From Gammaproteobacteria bacterium (lineage in GTDB: Bacteria; Pseudomonadota; Gammaproteobacteria; Pseudomonadales; Azotimanducaceae): a DNA stretch of 51,229 nt. The notes beneath the pieces are model-generated. The model did not search any database. It was not told the DNA's origin and was given only the letters and a program-made list of their open reading frames with translations. Within the stretch, counting starts at the first letter, position 1; each line of letters begins with the position of its first letter. Shown one piece after another: positions 1 to 9,049 of the stretch. The position numbers and the translations under genes were made by a program. The stretch spans positions 1 through 51,229 of the forward strand of contig JAPPGA010000086.1 in assembly GCA_028821515.1 (NCBI GenBank), in the 5' to 3' direction.

Positions 1-160
1 CCCGCGCACCAGGCGGCGCGGATGGACCCCATCGCCGGGCTGCAGGGCCAGTAGTAGCCTTGTCCAACGCGAAGTGAGTATCCATATTGTCAAGCGACCG
101 TTTCCCTGCGAGTCCTTCTCGCGGCTCGGCGGTCGGCGGGACCGGGCGCCGAGCCGGCGT

Positions 161-702
161 TCAGGCGCGCACGGGTTCCGGGGTCCACGTCCGGTCCTGC
201 TTCAGAAGGGCGTTGGCCAGCACCACGAGCTTGCGCATGACTGCCGTCAGGGCGACCTTCGGCGGCTTGCCGCGCTCGCGCAGATCGGCGTACTTGCGGG
301 CCATGTCCGGGTTGCAGCGCGACGCCGAGACGGCGGCCGGCGGCCATGTAGAGCAGCCGCCGTGGTCTGGCGCGGTCGCCGCGGATGAAGGCACGGCCCT
401 TCCACTGGCCGGACTCGCGCGTCCAGGGCGCGACGCCGATCAGGCTCCCGGCGGCCTTGCCGTCGACGCGCCCGAACTCCGGCATGTCGGCGAGCAGGGC
501 GGCCGCGACCGCCGGGCCGATGCCGGGGATCGACGTCAGCACCTCGTTCCTCCGCGGAAGCTCCGCGTCGGCCTCCGCCGCCTTCGCGATCTCGCCGTCC
601 AACGCCTTGATCTGCCTGCCGGCCGATCTGCGCCAGACGGTTCTTCAGCTGGCGTCCGACCAGAGCGTCGCGCGCCGCGACCAGCTCGCCGAGAGCGCGC
701 TG
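161..702 (-). pseudogene. IS110-family transposase, C-terminal fragment with frameshifts
   Basis: Three short reading frames in succession on the minus strand together match the C-terminal half of IS110/IS116/IS902 transposases. The first (about 702-610) contains the coiled region ALGELVAARDALV. The second (about 602-340) contains the helix-hairpin-helix-like core LTSIPGIGPAVAAALLADMP and the RESGQWKGRAFIRG block. The third (about 335-161) ends with the conserved VALTAVMRKLVVLANALL tail. At least two frameshifts separate them, and the N-terminal DEDD (RuvC-like) catalytic half is absent. The product cannot be active. The fragment joins directly to an unrelated integrase N-terminus at about position 700, so the two were brought together by nested insertion or deletion. 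Confidence 0.8.
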
Positions 703-1074
703 CGCCGCCGATCTGGCCGAACGCCTCGTCGACCTCCGCCAGCAGCCGGATATCCGCCGCCGCGTACTTGCGCGCGAACGGCCGGCCGCGATTGCCGCCG
801 CGACGGTCCCGGATCGCGCCTGTGTCCCGCCACTGCCGCACCAGCCGCTCCATCTGCTGGCGCGAGATGCCCGTCGCCGCGACCAGAAGTGCAACGCCAC
901 CCGCTTGTCGCGCTTGCCGAGCTTCCGGTACCCGAACCGCTCCAGCGTCGACCGCGCGAAGCCGTACGCCTCGGCCCGATCCCTTGGTTGGAAGTCCACC
1001 GCCTCGTTGCCTTCCACGAAGGCGCGAAGCTGCCCGATTGTCCGTAGCCGCCGCGTCTGAATGTCTACGATCAT
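703..1074 (-). pseudogene. Integrase-type IS transposase, N-terminal helix-turn-helix fragment
   Basis: The minus-strand ATG at 1074 opens a frame reading MIVDIQTRRLRTIGQLRAF and then EAYGFARSTLERFGYRKLGK. The homology shifts frame at about 886 and continues with ATGISRQQMERLVRQWRDTG and YAAADIRLLAEVDEAFGQ until about 700. This is the HTH-bearing N-terminus of a DDE integrase (IS481/IS3-like or unclassified) of a type I recall as common in metagenomic proteobacteria. The downstream DDE catalytic core is missing and is replaced by IS110 sequence. The start-proximal 62 bases recur at 3444-3505, so a second copy of the same IS end lies nearby. Family assignment beyond 'integrase-type' is uncertain. 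Confidence 0.6.
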
Positions 1075-1108
1075 CCCCGAATGATGCGCAGAACATCCCG
1101 TTCACCCT
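1047..1108. repeat. 62-bp direct repeat, copy 1
   Basis: This segment matches 3444-3505 at 60 of 62 bases in the same orientation. It covers the start codon and first residues of the integrase-type fragment plus about 34 bases of upstream DNA, so it behaves like the 5' end of one IS family present twice. The homology stops abruptly on both sides. Confidence 0.8.
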
Positions 1109-1155
1109 CACTTCGCGTTGTAATCGGGCCTTCGCTTCACCCTCACTTCGCGTTG
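1101..1155. repeat. 20-bp tandem direct repeat at IS end
   Basis: The 20 bases at 1101-1120 (ttcaccctcacttcgcgttg) recur exactly at 1136-1155, a period of 35 bases. The second copy runs into the right arm of the 24-bp inverted repeat. Short iterated motifs at an element end are often transposase-binding sites; that role is inferred. Confidence 0.7.
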
Positions 1156-1157
1156 GA

Positions 1158-2200
1158 CAAGGCTACCCGCACACGGACAATGATGACAATGATTTGTGCG
1201 GGTTCAGGACATCTGGGACTGAGAGGGGCAGTCCTTACCGAGAAGGTACTCGTTGGGGGTCAACCAGTCGAGGGCCTGGTGGGGTCGGACGTGGTTGTGG
1301 AAGTGTTGATAGTCGGCCAGGGCGCGATTGGCGGCCTCGACGGTGAACTCGCCGTCGTAGAGGTTCCAGAACTCCACCCGGGTGGTGTCGTTGGCGCGCT
1401 CGACGCAGCCGTTGTACTGCGGCCGGCGGGGCGGGCAGCACGTGGAGCGGGATCCGCAGCTCCTCGCAGGCCTGCTCGAAGGCCGCGCGGAACTCGCTGC
1501 CGCCGTCGACCTGAACCGACAGCAGGTCGTGTGGCAGATCGGCACGCACGGCGTCCAGGAAGCGTTTGGCGTTGTGGGCCGTCGCCCTCGAGTAGACGCG
1601 CGCGACGAGCTGCTTGCCGACCGGAGACACCGCTTTGAACTCCTTGAGTTGCTTGCTCTCCCGGGACGCGGACAGATGATCGATCTGCACCAGTTCGCCC
1701 GGTTGCCGGGCGCGCTGGCCGTAGCGCCAACGCTGCGCGTGGCCGTCGAAGCGGCGGCGCTGCTTGACCGTGACCCGGCCGCGGCAGAAGGCGCACGGCC
1801 GGATGCGGCCCCGGCGCATGCCCTTCGCCACGATGCGGCCCACGGTGGACTCGCTGAGCCGCACGCCCTCGCGTGCCAGCAGCACGCGCAGGCGGCCCTT
1901 GCCCATGAACGGGTAGCGCCGCCGCAGCGCCCACACGCGTTGCTCGGCTTCCCGCGTCCAGCGCGGACGCCGCACCCTGCGCGGCCGCCGGCTGCGCGGC
2001 ACCTCCGCGGCAAGCAACGCCACCTCCAGCGACACGCCGCGGGCACGGAACGCGTCCACCTTGGCGAGGATCGCCAAGCGGCGCCGAGCCTCCGGATGAT
2101 CGGTCTCGTCGATGCGCGGCTTGCGGTAGCATGACGCGGGTGCGGGCTTGATCTGCATGGGTCGGGCCTCCTTGTTTTCGGCATATCCAAGGCTACCCGA
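1158..2200. repeat. 12-bp direct repeats flanking the IS481-like element (possible target duplication)
   Basis: The sequence caaggctacccg occurs at 1158-1169 and again, same orientation, at 2189-2200. The pair brackets the IS481-like transposase gene closely on both sides. IS481-family insertions can generate target duplications of this size range, so this may mark the insertion site. Against this, I cannot identify matching terminal inverted repeats immediately inside the 12-mers. Confidence 0.4.
1204..2158 (-). pseudogene. IS481-like transposase (DDE integrase core), frameshifted
   Basis: The start is the ATG at 2158, chosen because AAGGAGG lies 8 bases upstream. The protein begins MQIKPAPASCYRKPRID, with an HTH region (YPFMGKGRLRVLLAREGV) followed by an rve integrase core. 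The DDE residues are visible as D in LVQIDHLSA, D in VQVDGGSEF and E in YNGCVERANDTTRVEF. The protein ends with HNHVRPHQALDWLTPNEYL, a typical IS481/IS3 tail. The first frame breaks in a G/C-rich run near 1421-1437, and the last 75 or so residues (including the catalytic Glu) are read in another frame ending at 1204. IS481 transposases are normally single-frame, so this is a mutation or a sequencing error, not an obvious programmed shift. Apart from that one break the gene looks intact and recent. Confidence 0.8.
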
Positions 2201-2203
2201 CTC

Positions 2204-2232
2204 GCCGCACCCATCCACCGGGTGGGTGCGGC
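2204..2232. repeat. Strong GC hairpin downstream of the IS481-like 5' end
   Basis: gccgcaccca (2204-2213) pairs perfectly with tgggtgcggc (2223-2232) across a 9-base loop. No U-run follows on either strand, so a rho-independent terminator is unlikely. It lies just outside the 12-bp repeat that may bound the IS481-like element and could be an IS end, a stalled-transcription structure or a REP-like palindrome. Confidence 0.6.
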
Positions 2233-2359
2233 TTCTCCCCGGAACGCGGCGGCACCGCGCCGCATCGCCGCGCTCCGCGCCGTGTCAAGTCGCTGCGCGA
2301 CTCCTCCGCTGGCGCTGCGGCCGTGCCGGTGACACGCCACGAACCCCGGCTGCCTGGTT

Positions 2360-2394
2360 GGCTACGGCCGCAAGCACAGCTTCCGGCCGTAGCC
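2360..2394. repeat. 11-bp perfect inverted repeat with 13-base loop
   Basis: ggctacggccg (2360-2370) is the exact reverse complement of cggccgtagcc (2384-2394). The interval 2233-2440 otherwise carries no convincing gene. The palindrome resembles an IS end or extragenic palindrome and sits at the edge of the AT-richer segment that holds the orphan secreted gene. Confidence 0.6.
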
Positions 2395-2467
2395 GCAAGC
2401 GGCGATCACTCCTCCGCTACGTCCCGTCCCGAAAGCCCCATATGTTTCTGAACCCGGAAAATTGTTC

Positions 2468-2476
2468 TGGTACAAT
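2468..2476 (+). promoter_or_regulatory. Possible extended -10 promoter for the orphan secreted protein
   Basis: tggtacaat reads as TGn followed by TACAAT (5 of 6 matches to the sigma70 -10 box). It lies in a locally AT-rich stretch about 38 bases before the ATG at 2515. There is no good -35 hexamer at the right distance, which extended -10 promoters can tolerate. No Shine-Dalgarno sequence precedes the ATG. Confidence 0.35.
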
Positions 2477-2514
2477 GTATTTAGACTATTGGCTGTGTAA
2501 ATGGATCCCTTCAT

Positions 2515-3198
2515 ATGTGCACACTTAAACATCGTATCAGGGGACTTGCCCCGACATTGGCGTGCCTTGCCGCGCTGACCGCCCCGCTGATGCCGACGAT
2601 GGCGGACGACGACTGGCCTGGGCCGTATTACATACTCAAACACGCGGACAATCCAGACAGCCTTCAGATGATGGCGAGCGGGCCTCTCGAGGAAGGCCAG
2701 AGCCATTCAATCAGGATACTGCTTCAGGCGCGCAACATTCACATATCCGATTTCTATGAGGCCCCAGCGTCGGCTCTAGCGGACGAGACGGCATTTCAGA
2801 GTTGGGTGAGTACTAACTGCGGTGGCGGACCTGCTGAATTTGTCTGGCGCGGCTGCTATCATCCAAAGCCCAATTCAGATCCCCGTCCTCTGATCGATCC
2901 ATACATTGAGGTTGATCTTGGAACCGTCGACAGCGCCGCGTGGACCATCACCCCTTCCAGCTATCCCAGCAGCAAGGGCGCTTCGTGGGGCACTGAAGTG
3001 CCGCAGGGGCCTGTCCTGAAGCACTACGAGCATTTTGTGACGCTCACGGTCGGGGCCGTCGAGGACAGCTGCAGGGGGCAAACGCCCCACACGATCACGG
3101 TAAAAATACGGGGGGACGATCCGCTCCGCGATCTGGAGTCCGAAACTTTCACGATCAAGAAAGGAGACAATGACCACCTGATCGCGCCGGCGTGTTGA
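2515..3198 (+). CDS. Orphan secreted protein of unknown function
   Basis: A 227-residue protein I do not recognise. The N-terminus has a short basic stretch (KHRIRG), then a hydrophobic run LAPTLACLAALTAPLMPTMA, which looks like a Sec signal peptide with cleavage after the final Ala. The mature part is acidic and rich in Pro, Ser and Asp, with four cysteines that could form two disulfides (in STNCGGG, WRGCYHP, EDSCRGQ and the terminal PAC). There are no further membrane segments and no catalytic motif I can name. The DNA is noticeably less GC-rich than the neighbours and is walled in by IS remnants on both sides, which suggests acquired cargo. The start is taken at the first ATG; no ribosome site confirms it. 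Confidence 0.6.
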   Translation: MCTLKHRIRGLAPTLACLAALTAPLMPTMADDDWPGPYYILKHADNPDSLQMMASGPLEEGQSHSIRILLQARNIHISDFYEAPASALADETAFQSWVSTNCGGGPAEFVWRGCYHPKPNSDPRPLIDPYIEVDLGTVDSAAWTITPSSYPSSKGASWGTEVPQGPVLKHYEHFVTLTVGAVEDSCRGQTPHTITVKIRGDDPLRDLESETFTIKKGDNDHLIAPAC

Positions 3199-3359
3199 CC
3201 GGGGAGGTTTTTAGAGAGACGGGAAGAGCGGCTCAACGCACTGAAAGAGCGGAAAACTGGTCTTCTTAAGCCACGAATGCCGATTTTCTGGTGTGCTGTC
3301 CCGGTTGCAATCCGCTATCGCCGTCCCTGTAGCGCAGGCTGCCAGAGCAGGTCAAGGCG

Positions 3360-3440
3360 CTAACCATCCGACTCCAGCAGTTCTTCGTACTGGTCCGGGT
3401 CCAGCAATTCCTCCCATTCGGCCGCGTCTTCCGGCGCCAT
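3360..3440 (-). pseudogene. C-terminal tail of an interrupted acidic protein
   Basis: On the minus strand this reads MAPEDAAEWEELLDPDQYEE and then LLESDG before a TAG stop. The composition (acidic, amphipathic, well-formed codons) looks like a real protein C-terminus, not chance. Upstream in frame the reading runs at once into the 62-bp IS repeat (3444-3505), so the gene was probably cut by that insertion. There is no ribosome site before the internal ATG. The function is unknown and the call rests on composition alone. Confidence 0.3.
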
Positions 3441-3443
3441 TTC

Positions 3444-3505
3444 GCCGCCGCGTCTGAATGTCCACGATCATCCCCGAGTGATGCGCAGAACATCCCGTTC
3501 ACCCT
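3444..3505. repeat. 62-bp direct repeat, copy 2
   Basis: This copy matches 1047-1108 with two mismatches. It is the start-proximal end of the integrase-type IS relic, without the rest of the gene. Together the two copies bracket the orphan secreted gene and its surroundings (2.4 kb). Confidence 0.8.
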
Positions 3506-3554
3506 TGTCTGTTAGAAAGACGCGCAGTGGACCCTTGGGAAGGTCCACCCCTCC

Positions 3555-3890
3555 GCGGGCCGCCGCCAAGACGAACTCGACGACGGCCGCCTCGACGCCC
3601 TGTTGCGCGCCCTGCGCCGCCACGCCAGCCACGACGCGGCGCGGCGTTGCATCGACTACCTCCGCCGCAACCGTCACCGCATGCGCTACCCGCAGTTCCG
3701 CGCCATGCGCCTGTGTGTCACCTCCGGTGTCGTCGAGGCCGGCTGCAAGCATGTCGTCGGCACCCGCTTCAAACGGCCCGGCATGCACTGGTCCGTCGAT
3801 GGCGTCAACGCCATGGCGGCGCTACGCTGCTCAGTCCTCAGCAACCGCTTCAACGACTTCTGGAAACGTCAACAACACCGTGTCGCCTAG
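3555..3890 (+). pseudogene. ISKra4-type transposase, C-terminal fragment
   Basis: The plus frame ending at the TAG 3888-3890 reads DELDDGRLDALLRALRRHAS, then a block with CVTSGVVEAGCKHVVGTRFK, RPGMHWSVDGVNAMAALRCS and VLSNRFNDFWKRQ. This is the conserved C-terminus of ISKra4-family transposases, in which the E of the VVEAGCK block is a catalytic acidic residue. The N-terminal two thirds are absent, and homology begins at about 3555 without a start codon. It lies between the 62-bp repeat and the first chromosomal-type gene. It is a dead remnant. Confidence 0.75.
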
Positions 3891-4072
3891 AATCCAACAA
3901 ATTTGTCATGCACCCCTAGACAGCAGGGTATTTGCGGACGGCGAGCCGGGCGGCATGACACTGTACAATTACGATCGCCGCGGCACCCCGCAGGGGTGGA
4001 TGAACATGCGGTATCGCGGGCGGTCCGGAAACGGCGGTCCGGGGACTGAACAACGGGTGCGGGAGGATTCGC

Positions 4073-5676
4073 GTGAGCTTGGTCGAGGTCCGTGATCTTC
4101 ATGTGAATTTCGGCGACGTGGAAGCCGTGCGTGGCGTGTCCTTCGACATCGAGTCCGGTGAGACGATCGCCCTTGTGGGCGAGTCGGGTTCCGGCAAGTC
4201 CGTTACGGCCTTGTCGATCCTGCAGTTGCTGCCCTATCCGCTGGCCAGTCACCCGAAGGGGAGCGTGCTGGTCAACGGCGAAGAGATGATCGGTGCGAAC
4301 AAGGCACGATTGCTCGATGTCCGGGGCCAGATGGTGAGCATGATCTTCCAGGAGCCGATGACTTCCCTGAATCCGCTGCACAACATCGCCAAGCAGGTGG
4401 GCGAATCACTGGTGGTGCACAAGCGCCTGAACAAGCGCGACGCCCGCGAGCGGACGCTTGAACTCCTTCAGCGCGTCGGGCTGCAGGAAGCGGAGGGCCG
4501 CCTGGGTGCGTATCCGCACGAGCTTTCGGGCGGCCAGCGGCAGCGGGTCATGATCGCGATGGCATTGGCCAACGAACCGAAGCTGCTCATCGCGGACGAG
4601 CCGACCACGGCGCTCGACGTGACTATCCAGGCCCAGATTCTGAGGCTTCTGAAGGAACTGCAGCGCGAACTCGGCATGGCGATGCTCTTGATCACCCACG
4701 ATCTCGGCATCGTTCGCAACATGGCGGACCGGGTGTGCGTCATGACCGAAGGGGAGATCGTCGAGACCGGTCCCACGGAACGGGTATTCACCGAACCGAC
4801 GCATCGCTACACGCAACACCTGCTGGCCGCGGAGCCCAAGGGCGATCCCGCGCGCGACAATGCCATGGCGCCGGTGGTGGCCTCGGCGGAGGACCTGACG
4901 GTCAAGTATGCGCTGGGCAAGGGCTGGCTCGGCGGCGGCAGCCGGTATTTCACTGCCGTCAAGAACGTGGCCGTGACCGTCCGCGCGGGCCAGACGGTGG
5001 GAGTCGTGGGCGAATCCGGTTCGGGCAAGACTACGCTGGGGCTCGCCATGCTTCGCCTTCTTGCGGCGGAGGGACAACTGCGGTTCGATGGCCAGGACAT
5101 CGGCGCGACAAAAAAGCGCGACCTCGTGGCGCTGCGAAAGAACATGCAGATCGTGTTTCAGGACCCCTACGGCTCGCTTTCCCCGCGCATGACCGCGGAA
5201 CAGATCATCGACGAGGGCCTGCGCGTCCACCATCCGGAGGTCACGAAAGAGGAACGCCGCGTGCAGGTCCGCGATGTCATGGCGGAAGTCGGCCTTGATC
5301 CCGACCACCTGGAGCGGTATCCGCACGAGTTCTCGGGTGGCCAGCGGCAACGCATATCCATCGCCCGCGCGATGGTTCTGAAGCCGCGGTTCGTGGTGCT
5401 CGACGAGCCCACGTCGGCGCTGGACATGTCGGTGCAGGCACAGATTGTGGATCTGCTGCGCGATCTGCAGAAGGCGCACAACCTGGGGTACCTGTTTGTA
5501 AGCCATGATCTCAAGGTCGTGCGGGCGCTTGCCAACTGGCTCATCGTCATGCGCGACGGTGAGATCGTGGAGCAGGGTCCGGCAGACGAGGTCTTCGATC
5601 GGCCGAAAAATCCATACTCTCGCGCATTGTTCGCGGCTGCACTCGACATGGCGACCGACGAGGAAGCCCTGGCACA

Positions 5677-5680
<4 letters not shown>
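4073..5680 (+). CDS. yejF: Peptide-type ABC transporter ATPase, two fused nucleotide-binding domains (YejF-like)
   Basis: Energises import of peptides or peptide-like compounds (oligopeptide/microcin C class) at the cytoplasmic face. Both ATPase domains lie in one 535-residue chain, as in E. coli YejF (529 residues). Domain 1 has Walker A GESGSGKS (36-43), signature LSGGQ (151-155) and Walker B LLIADEP (171-177), with the HRYTQHLLAAEP tail typical of oligopeptide ATPases. Domain 2 has Walker A GESGSGKT (313-320), FSGGQ (420-424) and VVLDEPTS (441-448). The GTG start is supported by GGGAGG 6-7 bases upstream. There is no permease or binding protein (YejABE) in the window; the gene is instead coupled to a POT transporter by a 4-base overlap. 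The permeases may be elsewhere, so the symbol reflects similarity, not proven function. Confidence 0.85.
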
Positions 5681-7254
<1,574 letters not shown>

Positions 7255-7281
7255 CCGCGCGGCTCTCTCTTCCTAGCGCGC

Positions 7282-8211
7282 CTATAGCGCGGACAGGGTC
7301 ACGAACACCGTAAGCAGGATGCCCGGTATCAGCAGGATGGCGTAGCCGGCCGTCAGGAACCCCCACTTGACGACGGTGAGAAATACGCCATCACCGTAAT
7401 AGCGGAAAAGCGCCAGGACGTTGTACACGGCTAGGGCGAGGAGCAGGATCAAGTCGAGGATGCCGCCGATCATGGCTTCGGGCACGAGAGCCAGCAAGGT
7501 AAACACGGCGAACACGGCGACATGCACATGGACGCTGAAGACGAAGTGTTCGACGTAGAAGCGCCGTTTCTTCCTGTAGAAGAGCGCGAGCAGGAGCGCG
7601 AATACCGGCAGCATGAAGAACATCGTGATCGGCAGGTTGTTCTCCAGCCTTTCCGCCGCGAGCCGGGGCGCGTGCAGCCAGTCTATGCCTTGGGAGATGT
7701 AGAACCTCTCGATCTCGGTGAGGGCGTCCTGGCGACGGTCGGCCCAGAAGGCCAGCCCATAGGCGGAGGCCTTGGTTCCCCGGTTGCTATCACGGGAGAG
7801 GATTTCGTCGACCTTGCCAAGCTGCTGGGGCGAAAGCGCCTCTCTCAGGGCAGTGAAATCCACCGACTCGGCCCGCTCCTCATCGAAACGGACCACGGGG
7901 TCTTGTTCAACGGTCGGCTCCGGTTTCGAGGTCACCGACAGGACGAAGAAGAACAGCAGGCTGAAGAAGAGGTAGAGCCGTATCGGCGAAGAGTAGTTGG
8001 CCCGTCGATTGCGGGAGAACTCCGCGGACAGTTCTCCCGGCTGAAGCACCAGCAGCCTGAGCGTGCGGAACGTTCGGGAATCCACCTCGAATACTTCGCG
8101 CACGATGTCCCGGACCAGCGATGGCAGGGAGCGGAGATAGTCCCGGTCGTTCTGCCCGCAGTGGGCGCAGAAATCCAAGGCGCGTTCGTTGCCGCAGTTG
8201 GGGCACTCCAT
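7282..8211 (-). CDS. DUF3667-family membrane protein with N-terminal zinc ribbon
   Basis: A 309-residue protein starting MECPNCGNERALDFCAHCGQ, a CxxC...CxxC zinc-ribbon pattern, followed by the DUF3667 block around RTLRLLVLQPGELSAEFSRN and YSSPIRLYLFFSLLFFFVLS. A charged soluble stretch (about residues 100-190) follows, then four hydrophobic segments in the C-terminal third. The role of the family is unknown; proteins of this kind sit in the inner membrane. It is the last gene of the NfeD-slipin-DUF3667 run, 25 bases after slipin, and is probably co-transcribed with it. GGAG lies 10 bases before the ATG. It converges with the POT transporter across 27 bases. Confidence 0.85.
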   Translation of the reverse strand: MECPNCGNERALDFCAHCGQNDRDYLRSLPSLVRDIVREVFEVDSRTFRTLRLLVLQPGELSAEFSRNRRANYSSPIRLYLFFSLLFFFVLSVTSKPEPTVEQDPVVRFDEERAESVDFTALREALSPQQLGKVDEILSRDSNRGTKASAYGLAFWADRRQDALTEIERFYISQGIDWLHAPRLAAERLENNLPITMFFMLPVFALLLALFYRKKRRFYVEHFVFSVHVHVAVFAVFTLLALVPEAMIGGILDLILLLALAVYNVLALFRYYGDGVFLTVVKWGFLTAGYAILLIPGILLTVFVTLSAL

Positions 8212-8236
8212 GAGCGACTTGCTCCGCGGGGAACGA

Positions 8237-9016
8237 TTACGTCGAGGAGGGTTCGGGTTCCGTATCGTCCGTGAGCAGGTTCCTTATCGACTCCATGATG
8301 TTCATGGGCAGCGGAAAGACGATCGTGGACGACTTTTCGCCGGCGATCTCCGTCAGTGTCTGCAGGTACCGCAACTGCATGGAATTCGACTGGCTGGCGA
8401 GGCGTTGCGCCGCTGCCACGAGCCTCTCGGCGGCTTCGAACTCGCCGTCGGCATGGATGATCTTGGCGCGCCGTTCGCGTTCCGCCTCGGCTTGCTTCGC
8501 GATCGCGCGGATCATGCTCTCGTCGATGTCGACGTGCTTGATCTCGACGTTCGCGACCTTGATGCCCCACTGGTCCGTCTGTTGATCGAGGATGGCCTGG
8601 ACGTCCGCGTTGAGCCGCTCCCGCTCCGCCAAGAGTTCGTCGAGTTCATGTTGCCCGAGCACGGAGCGCAGGGTGGTCTGGGCGAGTTGCCCCGTCGCCT
8701 CCATGTAGTCCTCGACGTTGATGATGGCGTTCTGGGAGTCGATGACGCGGAAGTACAGCACCGCGTTGACCTTGACCGAGACGTTGTCGCGCGTGATGAG
8801 GTCCTGGCTCGGTATGTCCATGACGATCGTGCGCAGGTCGACTCTCACCATCTGCTGCAGCACCGGAATGATGATGATCAGCCCGGGACCTTTCACCCGG
8901 TAGAAGCGGCCGAGCATGAAGACGACGCCGCGCTCGTACTCGCGCAGCACGCGAAAGGCGCTCGCGAGAAGCGCCAACAGAATACCGATGATGACTAGTA
9001 CGAAAATCTGCGTCAT
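8237..9016 (-). CDS. Slipin / stomatin-like SPFH membrane protein
   Basis: A 259-residue SPFH (band 7) protein that oligomerises on the inner membrane and organises membrane microdomains or regulates an associated protease. One N-terminal membrane segment (residues 4-22) is followed by [20 protein letters not shown], the conserved GPGL region and the SPFH core. The helical [19 protein letters not shown] segment typical of slipins comes next. It lies 33 bases downstream of the NfeD protease gene, the classic stomatin operon partner, and has a good ribosome site (GAGGAGCAAGGC before ATG). In archaeal homologues the NfeD protease cleaves the stomatin C-terminus; a similar relationship here is inferred. 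Confidence 0.92.
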   Translation of the reverse strand: MTQIFVLVIIGILLALLASAFRVLREYERGVVFMLGRFYRVKGPGLIIIIPVLQQMVRVDLRTIVMDIPSQDLITRDNVSVKVNAVLYFRVIDSQNAIINVEDYMEATGQLAQTTLRSVLGQHELDELLAERERLNADVQAILDQQTDQWGIKVANVEIKHVDIDESMIRAIAKQAEAERERRAKIIHADGEFEAAERLVAAAQRLASQSNSMQLRYLQTLTEIAGEKSSTIVFPLPMNIMESIRNLLTDDTEPEPSST

Positions 9017-9049
9017 GCCTTGCTCCTCTTGTGGCTTTGCCCCTGTTGA

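Larger units (their letters stand above)
55..1165. repeat. 24-bp perfect inverted repeat enclosing a 1.1-kb IS relic
   Basis: Positions 55-78 are the exact reverse complement of positions 1142-1165 (24 of 24 bases; the right copy begins ctcacttcgcg and ends ggacaaggcta). The arms enclose an IS110 transposase fragment and an integrase N-terminal fragment from two different families. Terminal inverted repeats of this length are typical of DDE elements, not of IS110, which usually lacks them. I infer that the arms are the ends of a host element, or of a mini-composite, into which other IS material fell. No target duplication longer than 2-3 bases is obvious. Confidence 0.75.
3199..3545. other. 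Gene-poor stretch between orphan gene and ISKra4 remnant
   Basis: About 350 bases with no intact gene. It contains a 26-codon minus-strand gene tail (3360-3440) and the second copy of the 62-bp IS repeat (3444-3505). The first 160 bases show no feature I can support. Confidence 0.6.

Noticed and set aside
1-54. Possible 17-codon C-terminus ending at the TAG 52-54 (PAHQAARMDPIAGLQGQ)
   Set aside because: It looks coding and ends just before the inverted-repeat arm, but it is too short to support without the sequence to the left.
87-1346. Long plus-strand open frame (419 codons) across the IS relics
   Set aside because: Arg/Ala/Pro-rich and antisense to recognisable transposase fragments; a high-GC shadow frame.
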